Source: Virgibacillus_N oceani_A (GTDB taxonomy: Bacteria; Bacillota; Bacilli; Bacillales; Amphibacillaceae). Taken from it: a stretch of 64,000 bases of DNA. How positions within the stretch are numbered: the first letter of the stretch is position 1; the number at the start of each line of letters is the position of its first letter. The translations under genes and the position numbers were made by a program. The DNA lies in NCBI GenBank assembly GCA_041521345.1, contig JBGOHB010000001.1; one strand, written 5' to 3'. Shown here one piece after another: positions 44,782-53,596 of the stretch. The notes under the pieces were generated by a model. That model had not been told where the DNA came from. It did not search any database and was given only the letters and a program-made list of their open reading frames with translations.

Positions 44782-45071
44782 TATCACCTCAAGACAACAA
44801 GAGTTATTCTAAAAGAAAAAACGAGTTTTGTCAACATTTTATCTTTACATCCAAATAGAAAGTATCAAGTTTATTAAATATACCAATTCTGCAGTTAATT
44901 TTTCACGTATTGAATTTAATAGGGTACGAAAACTTTTTCCATCCACAGATTGTCCTATTATGCTTCCCCAAGACGTGTGCAGCTAACCAAAAGTTATATC
45001 CGGGTTATTTATGCGTATGCTTTGGATTTTTGGTACAATGAATACTAAAATACATCCAGGAGTTGGTCGGT

Positions 45072-46289
45072 TTGAAAGCATGCGGTTTAATCGTTGAATA
45101 TAATCCGTTTCATAATGGGCATCTATATCATATTCAGCAATCGAAAAAGCTGACGAAAGCGGATTGTGTAATTGCTGTGATGAGCGGCTCCTTTTTGCAA
45201 AGAGGCGAGCCGGCAATTGTCGATAAATTTCATCGAACCAAAGCCGCTTTGGAATCAGGGGTCGATATTATGTTGGAGCTTCCGTATCCGTATGCCGTTC
45301 AAAGCAGTGATTTTTTTGCAAAAGGGGCTGTTCTAACCTTATATGAAATCGGGGCAGACAGCATATGTTTCGGCAGTGAATCGGGAAATATAGATTTTTT
45401 TAAAAAAGCGTATTTTGCATTTAAAGAAAAGGAGCATCTATTCAAGCAAGTATTAAAATCGCAATTAGACAAAGGTACCGCTTTTCCGGAGGCCAGCAGA
45501 CTGGCATATAAAAAAATTGGGCTCTCAACGGCTGAAATGGATTTGTCCAAACCGAATAATATTCTTGGCTTCAGTTATGTGAAGGCTATTTTAGAAAACC
45601 ATTTGCCTATGGAAGCTTGCACCATTAAACGAACTAAAAGCAACTATCATGATCAATCCATCACAAGCTCTATTGCCAGTGCTACAAGTATACGAAAAGC
45701 CCTGTTTGAAACCGGAGAAATTACGGATTTGCTAAAAAAATCAATGCCTTATGAAACAAACCTGCAATTACAGAAATATAAAGAGAAATCAACAATCTGG
45801 CATATGTGGGAATTCTATTTCCCTTTTCTTCATTACCGTGTAAGGACAATGACATTAAAAGAACTTGCCAATATTCATGATGTAGAAGAAGGTTTGGAAT
45901 ACCGCATTAAAAAAACCGCAAAAAAAGTGTCCTCGTTTAGCGAGTGGATGAGTGAAGTGAAGACTAAAAGATATACGTGGACAAGGCTGCAGCGTATTTT
46001 TGTACATATTTTAACCAATACAACAAAAGAAGAGATAGCAGAAGCAAGACAGCATAAAACAGTTCCTTATATTCGGTTATTGGGAATGACAAAAACGGGG
46101 CAATCCTATTTAAATCAGCGTAAAAAAGAACTTGAAGTCCCTCTGGTAACAAACGTAACGAAAAATGCGGATCCCATGCTTTTACTGGAAGAAAGAGCAA
46201 GTAGCGCCTATTACAGTATTCTTCCTCCAAGTAATAAGCATAAATTATATAGACAAGAATTTCAGGCACCAATGATATTTCCGACTTAA
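45072..46289 (+). CDS. tmcAL: tRNA(Met) cytidine acetate ligase TmcAL (YlbM)
   Basis: Enzyme of 405 residues that activates acetate with ATP and forms N4-acetylcytidine at the wobble position of elongator tRNA-Met. The N-terminal nucleotidyltransferase motif is GLIVEYNPFHNGHLYHI with the HxGH histidines, and ASATSIRKAL near 200 is the second signature. The start is TTG at 45072, eight bases from AGGAG; an earlier TTG at 45063 would touch the ribosome site. It is divergent from ylbN and convergent with ylbL. Confidence 0.93.
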   Translation: MKACGLIVEYNPFHNGHLYHIQQSKKLTKADCVIAVMSGSFLQRGEPAIVDKFHRTKAALESGVDIMLELPYPYAVQSSDFFAKGAVLTLYEIGADSICFGSESGNIDFFKKAYFAFKEKEHLFKQVLKSQLDKGTAFPEASRLAYKKIGLSTAEMDLSKPNNILGFSYVKAILENHLPMEACTIKRTKSNYHDQSITSSIASATSIRKALFETGEITDLLKKSMPYETNLQLQKYKEKSTIWHMWEFYFPFLHYRVRTMTLKELANIHDVEEGLEYRIKKTAKKVSSFSEWMSEVKTKRYTWTRLQRIFVHILTNTTKEEIAEARQHKTVPYIRLLGMTKTGQSYLNQRKKELEVPLVTNVTKNADPMLLLEERASSAYYSILPPSNKHKLYRQEFQAPMIFPT

Positions 46290-46380
46290 CAATATCCTGA
46301 GTGGTCTACCTTGAAATACATGGCCGAACGGAATCGACGTAAGTATATATCTGAAAGGGCCAAGTTAATTTAAACATAAG

Positions 46381-46414
46381 AAAACCGATGAATTTTTTCA
46401 TCGGTTTTCTCTTT
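46381..46414. terminator. Bidirectional terminator between tmcAL and ylbL
   Basis: AAAACCGATGAA (46381-46392) pairs with TTCATCGGTTTT (46397-46408) with a four-base loop. The plus strand continues CTCTTTTAT and the minus strand CTTATG. The A/T-rich stem ends let it act on the plus-strand transcript and possibly also on the minus-strand one. Confidence 0.85.
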
Positions 46415-46446
46415 TATAAGGACATTTGAGATGGTGGCTACGCGTG

Positions 46447-47478
46447 TTACAAATTATTTTTAGTCTCTAAATCCTGTAGATAACTAATAGCTTCTTCCAC
46501 TGTATCAATTGGTACAATTTCCATGTCTGTTCCAATTTCTTCAGCCTTTTCCAGCGCAATGTGATAATTTGACGCTACTTTTCCATTTTCATTCGGAGCA
46601 AAGAAAATATCGATGCCTTTATTGTCAGAAGCAACCACTTTCTTATCCACGCCGCCGACTCGATAAACATTGCCTTCATAATCTACTTCTCCGGTACCCG
46701 CGATGGCATATCCTTTTGTTACATCCGCCTCTGTCAGCTGATCATATATTTCCAGGGAGAACATTAAACCTGCACTAGGTCCTCCGATTCTGCCACTAGA
46801 AAAGTTTATTTCAGGATTTACGGCTACACCACGGTCGGTAACAAGTTGAATACCGATTCCCGGCTGACCATCAAGCTCACCTAATGCTTCGAGTGTAATT
46901 ATTTCTTCTAATGTTTCCTCTTCTCGTATAAATTCCACTGTAATTGTTTCCTCTGCTTCTTTTCCTTGGACGTAATTAATTAAATCATCCGCTTCTGTGA
47001 TTTCATCCCCATCAAGCCCAATAATCCGATCTCCCATTTGCAGTTTGCCATCTGCAGGCATATCGTCCATTACTGAAACAACGTAAACACCATTATATTC
47101 GATGTTTATTTCTTGTCCTGCTAATTCATAAGCAACAACTGTTGAGGCCTGCTGCGAACTTTCCATCATTTGCAGCTGCGCATGCATATATTCATCATCG
47201 GTAATTCCATCAGGCCTTACATCTTCTAGGGGGCGTATTTCATGGTGCGGGAGAAACATAGCCCAAGCGTATTGCAATGGGGTTGCCTGCCCGCCGCTCA
47301 CCGTGACAAGATGCATTTCACCTTCGCTTAAAAATGCGCCTTCCACTTCCACAACCGGGTTTAATTCATCCGCCGCTCCCGGTTTATATATATAATACGG
47401 CAGTTGAAAAGCCGCTAAAAAATAAGCAATAACTATAATAATAAACAGAGATAATAAATGTTTTTTTCTAAATATCAT
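46447..47478 (-). CDS. ylbL: SepM-family PDZ and Lon-like serine protease YlbL
   Basis: Membrane-anchored protease of 343 residues. An N-terminal helix (about 7-27) is followed by a PDZ domain (about 120-195, MPADGKLQMGDRIIGLDG) and a Lon-type catalytic domain with Ser in RIGGPSAGLMFSLEI and Lys in GGVDKKVVASDNKG. In B. subtilis YlbL acts with CtpA to remove the DNA-damage checkpoint protein YneA. GGAAGGAG precedes the ATG. The ylbK gene that normally follows ylbL is absent. Confidence 0.93.
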   Translation of the reverse strand: MIFRKKHLLSLFIIIVIAYFLAAFQLPYYIYKPGAADELNPVVEVEGAFLSEGEMHLVTVSGGQATPLQYAWAMFLPHHEIRPLEDVRPDGITDDEYMHAQLQMMESSQQASTVVAYELAGQEINIEYNGVYVVSVMDDMPADGKLQMGDRIIGLDGDEITEADDLINYVQGKEAEETITVEFIREEETLEEIITLEALGELDGQPGIGIQLVTDRGVAVNPEINFSSGRIGGPSAGLMFSLEIYDQLTEADVTKGYAIAGTGEVDYEGNVYRVGGVDKKVVASDNKGIDIFFAPNENGKVASNYHIALEKAEEIGTDMEIVPIDTVEEAISYLQDLETKNNL

Positions 47479-47821
47479 TGCAGGACTCCTTCCACTTCCA
47501 GCTGCTTAAGGCAGCTGATAAAGCCAGCGTGATGTTTCTAAATTGAAATACCCCGCTCATTCCATGTGTTGAAGACAAAAGCCCGGTTTGTATAATGCAG
47601 ATAATAAAGCTCCCCTCTAAAATATCACCCTGTTAAAAAAGTGTATGGCATAAATACTACAGGTATGAGCGTATATTGAAAAAGAAGGTCTGCCTGTACA
47701 TCACGTCTTTATCTTTTTGTTCTTAAATACTTTTAAATAGCAATACCATACCTAAAATCATTCTATTATTATATCAAAGAAAACAATCCAGAGCCAGTTC
47801 ATCGTTTAGGAGGCTACAGTA
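47479..47821. other. Divergent promoter region between ylbL and ylbJ
   Basis: 343 bases without a gene. A small perfect stem-loop CAGCTGC/GCAGCTG (47499-47517, five-base loop) lies in the 5' leader of ylbL, just upstream of its ribosome site. In B. subtilis ylbJ is read by SigE, but the nearest match here (CATACCTA near 47744) has no well-spaced -35, so no promoter is claimed. Confidence 0.5.
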
Positions 47822-49051
47822 TTGATACAGAAATCAAAAACCATTATTTTAGCTGGATTCACTGCATTTTTTGCCTTTTCCCTTTTGTTTTTTACCGATC
47901 AGGCTTTTGAGGCGAGTATTAGAGGATTAAATATATGGTGGGAGGTAGTTTTTCCATCATTGCTTCCATTCTTTATTACTGCAGAATTATTAATTGCATT
48001 CGGTGTGGTACGATTTGTCGGCGTATTGTTTGAGCCCATCATGAGGCCACTATTTAACGTCCCCGGCGCAGGCAGTTTCGGCTGGATCATGGGCATGGCA
48101 AGCGGATATCCAACCGGTGCAAAAATTGCTGCACGGCTGCGTGAAGATGACCAGCTCACCCGGGCAGAAGCCGAGAGACTCGTTTCATTTACGAATTCCT
48201 CAAGCCCGCTGTTTATCATTGGAGCTGTATCCATCGGCTTTTTCCATGATGCACAGCTTGGTATATTACTGGCAGCAGCCCATTACTCAGGAAATGCGCT
48301 CGTAGGTTTTTGTATGCGATTTTATAAAAAGAATGACAGAAAAAAAACAAAAGACCAGCGTATGGGAGGAGAAACAAATCCAAGGGTATCAATTGTCAGA
48401 GCTTTTCGTGAGATGCACCGTACCCGTGTACGTGATAAACGACCTTTAGGAGAAGTTCTTGGAGATGCAGTAATTAATTCCATCCAAACACTTGTGATGA
48501 TTGGCGGCTTTATTATCCTTTTCTCTGTTTTGACAAAACTGTTCCATCTGGTCGGGGTTTCCCCGATTATTGCAGGGATATTGCAGCATGTTTTGGCATT
48601 ATTTTCATTGCCGGTTGAACTTGCTTCCCCCTTTTTCTCCGGTTTGTTTGAAATATCCATCGGTGCACAGATGATCTCACAGATATCAACAGATACGATC
48701 TTACAAAAAGCCTTAATTGTCAGCTTTATATTAGGATTTAACGGGTTTTCAGTTCAAGCACAGGTGGCCAGTATTTTGGCAAAGACAGATATTGGTTTCG
48801 CCCCGTATTTTTTCTCAAGGTTTTTGCACGGTATCTTTGCCAGTATATTAACTGTAATACTATATTATCCGCTCTATTTAAATAAGCAAACATTTGGAGG
48901 AGATGACATTCCCGTATCACAAGAAGCAAGTGCGAGTATTTGGATCGATATCCTAAATCGCCTTTCCCATATCGGCCCTGCAATTACCTTAGTAACACTG
49001 GGGATCGGCGCCATCATTATTTATATAAAAATGCTCAGAAAGAGACTGTGA
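47822..49051 (+). CDS. ylbJ: Sporulation integral membrane protein YlbJ
   Basis: A polytopic membrane protein of 409 residues with nucleoside-recognition (Gate) domains. Hydrophobic helices are seen near 8-24, 38-60, 130-155, 215-240, 248-275 and 380-403, and the conserved GMASGYPTGAKIAA motif lies near 90. In B. subtilis ylbJ is SigE-dependent and needed for a normal spore cortex; its transport role is unproven. The start is TTG with AGGAGG eight bases before. It is convergent with coaD across a family A element. Confidence 0.92.
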   Translation: MIQKSKTIILAGFTAFFAFSLLFFTDQAFEASIRGLNIWWEVVFPSLLPFFITAELLIAFGVVRFVGVLFEPIMRPLFNVPGAGSFGWIMGMASGYPTGAKIAARLREDDQLTRAEAERLVSFTNSSSPLFIIGAVSIGFFHDAQLGILLAAAHYSGNALVGFCMRFYKKNDRKKTKDQRMGGETNPRVSIVRAFREMHRTRVRDKRPLGEVLGDAVINSIQTLVMIGGFIILFSVLTKLFHLVGVSPIIAGILQHVLALFSLPVELASPFFSGLFEISIGAQMISQISTDTILQKALIVSFILGFNGFSVQAQVASILAKTDIGFAPYFFSRFLHGIFASILTVILYYPLYLNKQTFGGDDIPVSQEASASIWIDILNRLSHIGPAITLVTLGIGAIIIYIKMLRKRL

Positions 49052-49106
49052 CAAAACAATTTCAGCAAACAAAAATCAAACATTCTTAAATTTGAAATTA
49101 AAACCT

Positions 49107-49222
49107 GCTCCGGAAAAATACTACGCTTTTCGCCGGCAACTGGTGAGCATCCTTGTTCTTTCGCACTGCGGGGTCTCACCGATGCCTTTGGTCCTTCAAG
49201 CGTCTACGTATATTTCCGGAGC
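49107..49222 (-). repeat. Family A intergenic element, copy 3
   Basis: A 116-base copy in the opposite orientation to copies 1 and 2. The ends GCTCCGGA (49107-49114) and TCCGGAGC (49215-49222) are perfect inverted repeats, extended by AAAATACTACGC / GTCTACGTATATT. Read on the minus strand it holds GGTGAGACCCCGCAGTGCG and GGATGCTCACC. A wider pair, CTGTGACAAAAC (49046-49057) and GTTTTGTCCCAG (49263-49274), encloses it and overlaps the ylbJ stop codon. Confidence 0.85.
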
Positions 49223-49282
49223 TGCCTTGGTAGGTCGTTCGTCTTTTCAATGTTTCCCTATGGTTTTGTCCCAGCATCTTTT

Positions 49283-49762
49283 CTATTTAAATCTATCTTT
49301 TAACGCATTTTCCACTACTTCTGGTACCAGATCGGAAACGTTCCCTTGATACCTTGCAATCTCTTTTACAATACTTGAACTTAAGAAGGAGTACTGGTTA
49401 TTTGTCATCATGAAAAAGGTTTCAATTTCGTCATTAAGTTTTCTGTTCATGGATGTAATTTGCATCTCATATTCAAAATCACTTACTGCACGCAATCCAC
49501 GAATGATAGCTTGTGCATCCTTGGATTGTGCATAATCCATTAACAACCCGCTTGATGTATCAACTGACACATTCGGGTAATCCTTGACACTTTCCTCAAT
49601 CAATTGAATTCGTTCATCCACCGTAAAGATAGGATTTTTTGACTGATTCTTAAAAACAGCAACGATAATATGGTCGAATATTTTCGACCCTCGTTTGATA
49701 ATGTCTAAATGCCCGTAAGTAATTGGATCAAAGCTCCCGGGACAGATGGCGAGTCTACTCAA
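49283..49762 (-). CDS. coaD: Phosphopantetheine adenylyltransferase
   Basis: Enzyme of 159 residues for the penultimate step of coenzyme A synthesis. The nucleotidyltransferase motif is GSFDPITYGHLDII near the start, with the T/HxGH histidine. The C-terminal signature SFLSSSIVKEIA near 125-136 is intact. It starts with TTG (AAAGGA ten bases upstream). It follows rsmD by six bases, an arrangement conserved across many bacteria. Confidence 0.97.
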   Translation of the reverse strand: MSRLAICPGSFDPITYGHLDIIKRGSKIFDHIIVAVFKNQSKNPIFTVDERIQLIEESVKDYPNVSVDTSSGLLMDYAQSKDAQAIIRGLRAVSDFEYEMQITSMNRKLNDEIETFFMMTNNQYSFLSSSIVKEIARYQGNVSDLVPEVVENALKDRFK

Positions 49763-49768
49763 TTTAAA

Positions 49769-50335
49769 TCAATCCTTTCTTTTCCCTTCCTGATAAATAG
49801 TAACACTAATGGTATCTCCATAATTACTTTGCTTCAGTATACTGTAGTTATCGAGTTGTGGCGGCAGTTTCTCGGAAATGTCATGTTCACAAAATATAAG
49901 GCCATTTTCTCTTAGTAATCCGAGATTCTTGATTTCATATAAAAGATTTTCAAAATCAACCATCCTATACGGTGGGTCAAGCAGGATAAGGTCAAATTGC
50001 AATTCACGCTTTGCCAGCGTATGTAAAGCACGGAATGCTTCGTTTCTGTATACTTCCGAGGATTCAGTTATATTGAGCGTTTTTAAGTTATCATAAATTG
50101 TATTGACAGCTTTGGACTGTTTATCAATAAAAACAGCAGAATCCATTCCCCTGCTTAGTGCTTCAATCCCCAAAGCACCGCTGCCGGCAAATAAATCCAA
50201 CACCCTGCCGCTATTAAAAAATGGGCCAATCACTTGAAAAACGGCTTCTTTCACTTTATCTGTTGTAGGTCTTGTCGCTTTACCTGAAACCGCTTTTAAT
50301 TTTCTACCTTTATGTATACCTGCAACTACACGCAT
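49769..50335 (-). CDS. rsmD: 16S rRNA (guanine-966 N2)-methyltransferase RsmD
   Basis: SAM-dependent methyltransferase of 188 residues. The SAM loop VLDLFAGSGALGIEALSRG is near 45-63, and the catalytic LILLDPPY (motif IV, N/DPPY) is near 118-125. The N-terminal MRVVAGIHKGRKLKA is typical of the family. GAGGTGG precedes the ATG. It is paired with coaD (ylbH-ylbI of B. subtilis) and separated from ylbG by about 290 bases with a terminator for the latter. Confidence 0.96.
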   Translation of the reverse strand: MRVVAGIHKGRKLKAVSGKATRPTTDKVKEAVFQVIGPFFNSGRVLDLFAGSGALGIEALSRGMDSAVFIDKQSKAVNTIYDNLKTLNITESSEVYRNEAFRALHTLAKRELQFDLILLDPPYRMVDFENLLYEIKNLGLLRENGLIFCEHDISEKLPPQLDNYSILKQSNYGDTISVTIYQEGKRKD

Positions 50336-50575
50336 ACTTCCACCTCAATTTGCAGTATTCGACATTTATCCTACCATAAAAGGTCAGGTTAAAACAATTT
50401 CTTTTAAAATCATTCGATCATGTATATTTTTAAAATACTCGTCCATAATAACATATTGAAACGGCTAAAAGTTAATTAGTTGTTTTAAAACTCGGAGAAG
50501 ACTTACACTTCCCCATAAGTTCTTCCTCCGGTTTCTCCTCTCCCTTTGCTTTTTGTTTTCGAAGAACGGAAACAA

Positions 50576-50608
50576 AAAGACCTGTAGAAACATTTCTACA
50601 GGTTTTTC
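50576..50608 (-). terminator. Terminator after ylbG
   Basis: ACCTGTAGAA / TTCTACAGGT forms a near-perfect stem with a four-base loop (50580-50603). It is flanked by A-run and T-run sequence on both strands; the minus-strand tail is CTTTTTG. It ends the ylbC-to-ylbG set of genes. Confidence 0.82.
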
Positions 50609-50623
50609 TTTTGATTTCTTATT

Positions 50624-50911
50624 TTATATAGATGAATGTGTATCTATTTTATAGTCATATTGCTTAGCCTGATCAGGTATAACCCCTTGAAAATCTGTTT
50701 GCACATACGGTTTATATGAACGTTCCACCTTTGATACAAATGAAAACCTCAACAGCTTTTCTTCTGTTTTTTCGATATCCTGCTCATCTACATAAATAAC
50801 AGCATACTTTTGCTTTCTTGAAATATAGAGTAAATGACCGTGCCTTTTAATTTGTTTTATATTCTTTCTATGTTGGAACCAGACGATAAGTCCTTGTCTT
50901 TTCACTCTCAT
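50624..50911 (-). CDS. ylbG: DUF2129-family protein YlbG
   Basis: A cytoplasmic protein of 95 residues matching the YlbG/UPF0298 family (RQGLIVWFQHRKNIKQIKRH, then LLYISRKQKYAVIYVDEQDI). No function is established, and no catalytic motif is evident. GAGGA precedes the ATG by six bases. It lies downstream of ylbF, as in other Bacillaceae, and is followed by a terminator. Confidence 0.88.
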   Translation of the reverse strand: MRVKRQGLIVWFQHRKNIKQIKRHGHLLYISRKQKYAVIYVDEQDIEKTEEKLLRFSFVSKVERSYKPYVQTDFQGVIPDQAKQYDYKIDTHSSI

Positions 50912-50972
50912 AAAAAATCCTCATTTGCAATGTATTTATAATACGTGCGTGTTCTCCATGCTTCCACTTCCG

Positions 50973-51410
50973 TCAGGAAGCACATCCGCAGCTGCCGCCG
51001 CTTCCGCACCCGCACCCACTGTCTGTCAAGGCTGCTCCTTCTTTTGGTGCTTTAATATCTTCGCTGACACTTAAAGCAATATAGGAACTAACCTCGTCCA
51101 GCAGTTTTTGCAGATTTCGCTCGGTAATCTTAAAGGCTGCTACTTTATCATTCATGTCCATCTCCCGCTTAGTGAAACGCACGCTTTTCATTATCTGGTT
51201 ATAATCCGGGTGATACCGTCCGAACCGCTGTATATCCTCATAATGTTCCTTCATATCTATAAACTTCTTTATAAGCTGCTGGGCTTCGCTGTCGTAATCC
51301 AGTGCATTTTTAGCTTCCTGATAGGCCTGCATATCTTCAGAGTCCAAAATCATTTTAGCTAAGACTTCAGAATGATCAAGTATATCTGCATACTCCAGTG
51401 TAGCAATCAT
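50973..51410 (-). CDS. ylbF: RicF (YlbF), subunit of the RNase Y-specificity complex
   Basis: A helical protein of 145 residues, homologous to RicF, which with RicA (YmcA) and RicT (YaaT) forms a Fe-S-containing complex that steers RNase Y and supports sporulation, competence and biofilm formation. The helical core (residues ~10-115) is followed by a glycine/cysteine tail SGCGCGSGGSCGCAS with four cysteines, suited to cluster binding. The ATG at 51410 (MIATLEYADIL) has GGAGGTG upstream; the longer frame to 51428 starts inside that site. Confidence 0.92.
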   Translation of the reverse strand: MIATLEYADILDHSEVLAKMILDSEDMQAYQEAKNALDYDSEAQQLIKKFIDMKEHYEDIQRFGRYHPDYNQIMKSVRFTKREMDMNDKVAAFKITERNLQKLLDEVSSYIALSVSEDIKAPKEGAALTDSGCGCGSGGSCGCAS

Positions 51411-51464
51411 ACTACTAAACACCTCCACTACTATCTTAACATGTCAGAGGCGTTCTGAAAATAA

Positions 51465-51698
51465 TTAATCTTTCACTGCCTCGGCGAATTGCATAAGCAT
51501 TCCCGCCATCTGTACTTGATTATTTAAACGATCCATTCGCTGGGGAAATGTTTTACCATAAAATTTTCGGGCTTCTTTATCTATTTCCCTTATCTTTTCC
51601 GGGTCCCTTGATAAGTAGCGATACCACATCGGATTATAGCGGACAAATCTGGCTAGTGATGGGTTATTTGTCAAATAGCGGTACGTGTATTCATCCAT
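51465..51698 (-). CDS. ylbE: YlbE-like family protein
   Basis: A small protein of 77 residues with the family pattern TYRYLTNNPSLARFVRYNPMW followed by YLSRDPEKIREIDKEARKFY. It is basic and probably cytoplasmic. The function is unknown; homologues are confined largely to Bacillales and keep this place between ylbD and ylbF. AAGGAGG precedes the ATG. The gaps to both neighbours are short (12 and 54 bases), so it is probably in one transcript with them. Confidence 0.86.
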   Translation of the reverse strand: MDEYTYRYLTNNPSLARFVRYNPMWYRYLSRDPEKIREIDKEARKFYGKTFPQRMDRLNNQVQMAGMLMQFAEAVKD

Positions 51699-51710
51699 GC
51701 GCCAACCTCC

Positions 51711-52127
51711 TTAATCCTGGTACCATTGCTGCTGGTTTTGATTGACAGTTGAACTTTTATTCTGCTGAAACTGGCTAATTGCTTCCTGTACAGTAGAGAT
51801 GGTATTACTTAATTGATGTACTTGCTTTTGTACTTTGTCCATATCCATATCTTCAGCCTTTTTTAAAAGCTGGCTAAATAATTCCATATTTTTTTTCTTT
51901 GATTCCGTTTCATCATCAGCGTTATGATCCTCTCCCTTTTCCGTTTTATCTGTGTTTTGTTCTTTAAATTTCTCCCAATAGTCATCGTCTTCCCCAAGGA
52001 GCATCCATTTTTCATAATACTCCTGCCATGGTCTTCCTTTTTTCCGCAGATTCGCAATTAATTTAGGATGTTTATTGACAAATTGTTTAAAATCCTGGAC
52101 AGAAGGATGGAGTTTTTGATCGTCCAA
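51711..52127 (-). CDS. ylbD: YlbD-family putative coat protein
   Basis: A hydrophilic protein of 138 residues. The N-terminus MDDQKLHPSVQDFKQFVNKH and PWQEYYEKWMLLGEDDDYWEKF are the YlbD signature. The middle is rich in Glu, Asp and Lys and the end in Gln and Ser. Databases label the family a spore coat protein, on limited evidence. The frame is open to 52151, but TTG at 52127 has GAGGTG six bases upstream and matches the family N-terminus. Confidence 0.86.
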   Translation of the reverse strand: MDDQKLHPSVQDFKQFVNKHPKLIANLRKKGRPWQEYYEKWMLLGEDDDYWEKFKEQNTDKTEKGEDHNADDETESKKKNMELFSQLLKKAEDMDMDKVQKQVHQLSNTISTVQEAISQFQQNKSSTVNQNQQQWYQD

Positions 52128-52222
52128 TTTACTCACCTCAAATGAAATCATCTTTTTATTAATTTATGCGGATTTCCCGCACCTGTGATACATGCGGATT
52201 GATAATTAAAGCATAAAAAGAA

Positions 52223-53305
52223 TTACAACGGTTTTTCCATAAAATTTTGTGTGTAGTAAAATCGATAGACACCCACACCAAGATGTGTATAGCCCTCATT
52301 AAATAACGCTTCCCTGTGCCCCTCACTGTTTAACCATCCTTCCATGGCAGAAGGAGCATCCGGGTATTGGGCTGCAATATTCTCGCCTGCTGTCCGGTAG
52401 AAAACTTCTACTTCAGATAACCGTTCTTTTAACCCATCGCCATTTAAGCTGGAATGGGAGAAATAATCATTATCCGCCATATCTTTACTATGCGCAAAGG
52501 CTACTTCATGTACTGATTCCTCCCAGCTTAACTCAGGTGAACCCTGTCGATTTCGTATGACATTTGTTATATCAAAAATCTGTTGTTCCATTCCTTTTTC
52601 AACCTCTTTCCAGGTTTCATCCGACAAGTTGGGCCTATCAGGCAGATTTCCCCGATACTGCAGCTCATATGGACGGTGTTTGAGCAATATATCAGCCGTT
52701 AATACTCTAATTGAAGATAATTCACTGGTAAACGTATCAAAATAATTCTGTATAAAAATGTCATCGCTTACTTTTACTAAAGGGCGGGTTACTAAATCTT
52801 CCTCGTTTAAAAGAAAAGTATACGATGAAAAACTTCCACTATAGTTTATTTCATCGCTAAACTGAAAATCCCCGTTATCTGCATAAGATTCAGCTGCCGA
52901 TTCATATTCCTGGCCAATATAAACCGGAGATAAATCCAAATCTTCTCCTGTTGCATAAATGGTAACCACTTTATCCTCCAAGATTCCAAACTGAACATAA
53001 CTTGCGGATTGATCCGTATAGACCCACCAGGTATAACCATACGCACTCACGTCTTTTCGATCAGGTTCTCCAAAAGCTTCTGTCAGTGCTTCGACATCAC
53101 TTTTCATCCATTGGAACAAATCACCTTCCAAAGGAAACATAACCTCCATTTGAGGAGCTGTTTTTGTTTCAAGCGTATGCTGTTTCCATCCTGCATCATT
53201 GGCCGATCCCAATGCTTCTTCCTCATTAAACATGGTCTCGTCTATTAAATAGACACCTATCAGCACAAAAAATGCGGCTAAAAATAGATTTTTTACAAAT
53301 CGCAT
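52223..53305 (-). CDS. ylbC: CAP-domain (SCP/PR1-like) secreted or membrane protein YlbC
   Basis: A 360-residue protein with an N-terminal hydrophobic segment (about 5-22), a CAP-associated N-terminal domain (about 55-195) and a C-terminal CAP domain (about 230-355). The CAP signatures are HSKDMADNDYFSHSS, GENIAAQYPDAPSAMEGWLN and SEGHREALFNEGYTHLGVGV. The molecular activity of bacterial CAP proteins is unknown. The ATG at 53305 follows AAAGGAG; the frame to 53362 has no ribosome site. The ylbB gene that lies beside it in B. subtilis is missing. Confidence 0.9.
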   Translation of the reverse strand: MRFVKNLFLAAFFVLIGVYLIDETMFNEEEALGSANDAGWKQHTLETKTAPQMEVMFPLEGDLFQWMKSDVEALTEAFGEPDRKDVSAYGYTWWVYTDQSASYVQFGILEDKVVTIYATGEDLDLSPVYIGQEYESAAESYADNGDFQFSDEINYSGSFSSYTFLLNEEDLVTRPLVKVSDDIFIQNYFDTFTSELSSIRVLTADILLKHRPYELQYRGNLPDRPNLSDETWKEVEKGMEQQIFDITNVIRNRQGSPELSWEESVHEVAFAHSKDMADNDYFSHSSLNGDGLKERLSEVEVFYRTAGENIAAQYPDAPSAMEGWLNSEGHREALFNEGYTHLGVGVYRFYYTQNFMEKPL

Positions 53306-53596
53306 AGAAGAAACTCCTTTATTCCTTTTTATCACACTATATGTCAAAGGGATAAAATACATGCTTTTTTTCTATCAATTGTAGCATTTTTTTCGGCATT
53401 CTAGCGCCGTTAATTATAAAAATAGATTTCAATGAAGAATAAAGGTTTTTTTAGTCAGGTAATTTTTTTCATTACGTGACTTCGCAATTCACCATTAATG
53501 CTTTCCAGCAGGCAAGTTTTCTTACCTTTTCAATTGCAACTTCAAGCAATTCGTACTATTATTAGTAAGTGAGGACAAATACGCGAGGTGGATAAA

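Noticed and set aside
47730..47760. SigE promoter for ylbJ (CATACCTA)
   Set aside because: No -35 element at acceptable distance; regulation by SigE is expected from B. subtilis but not demonstrated by this sequence.
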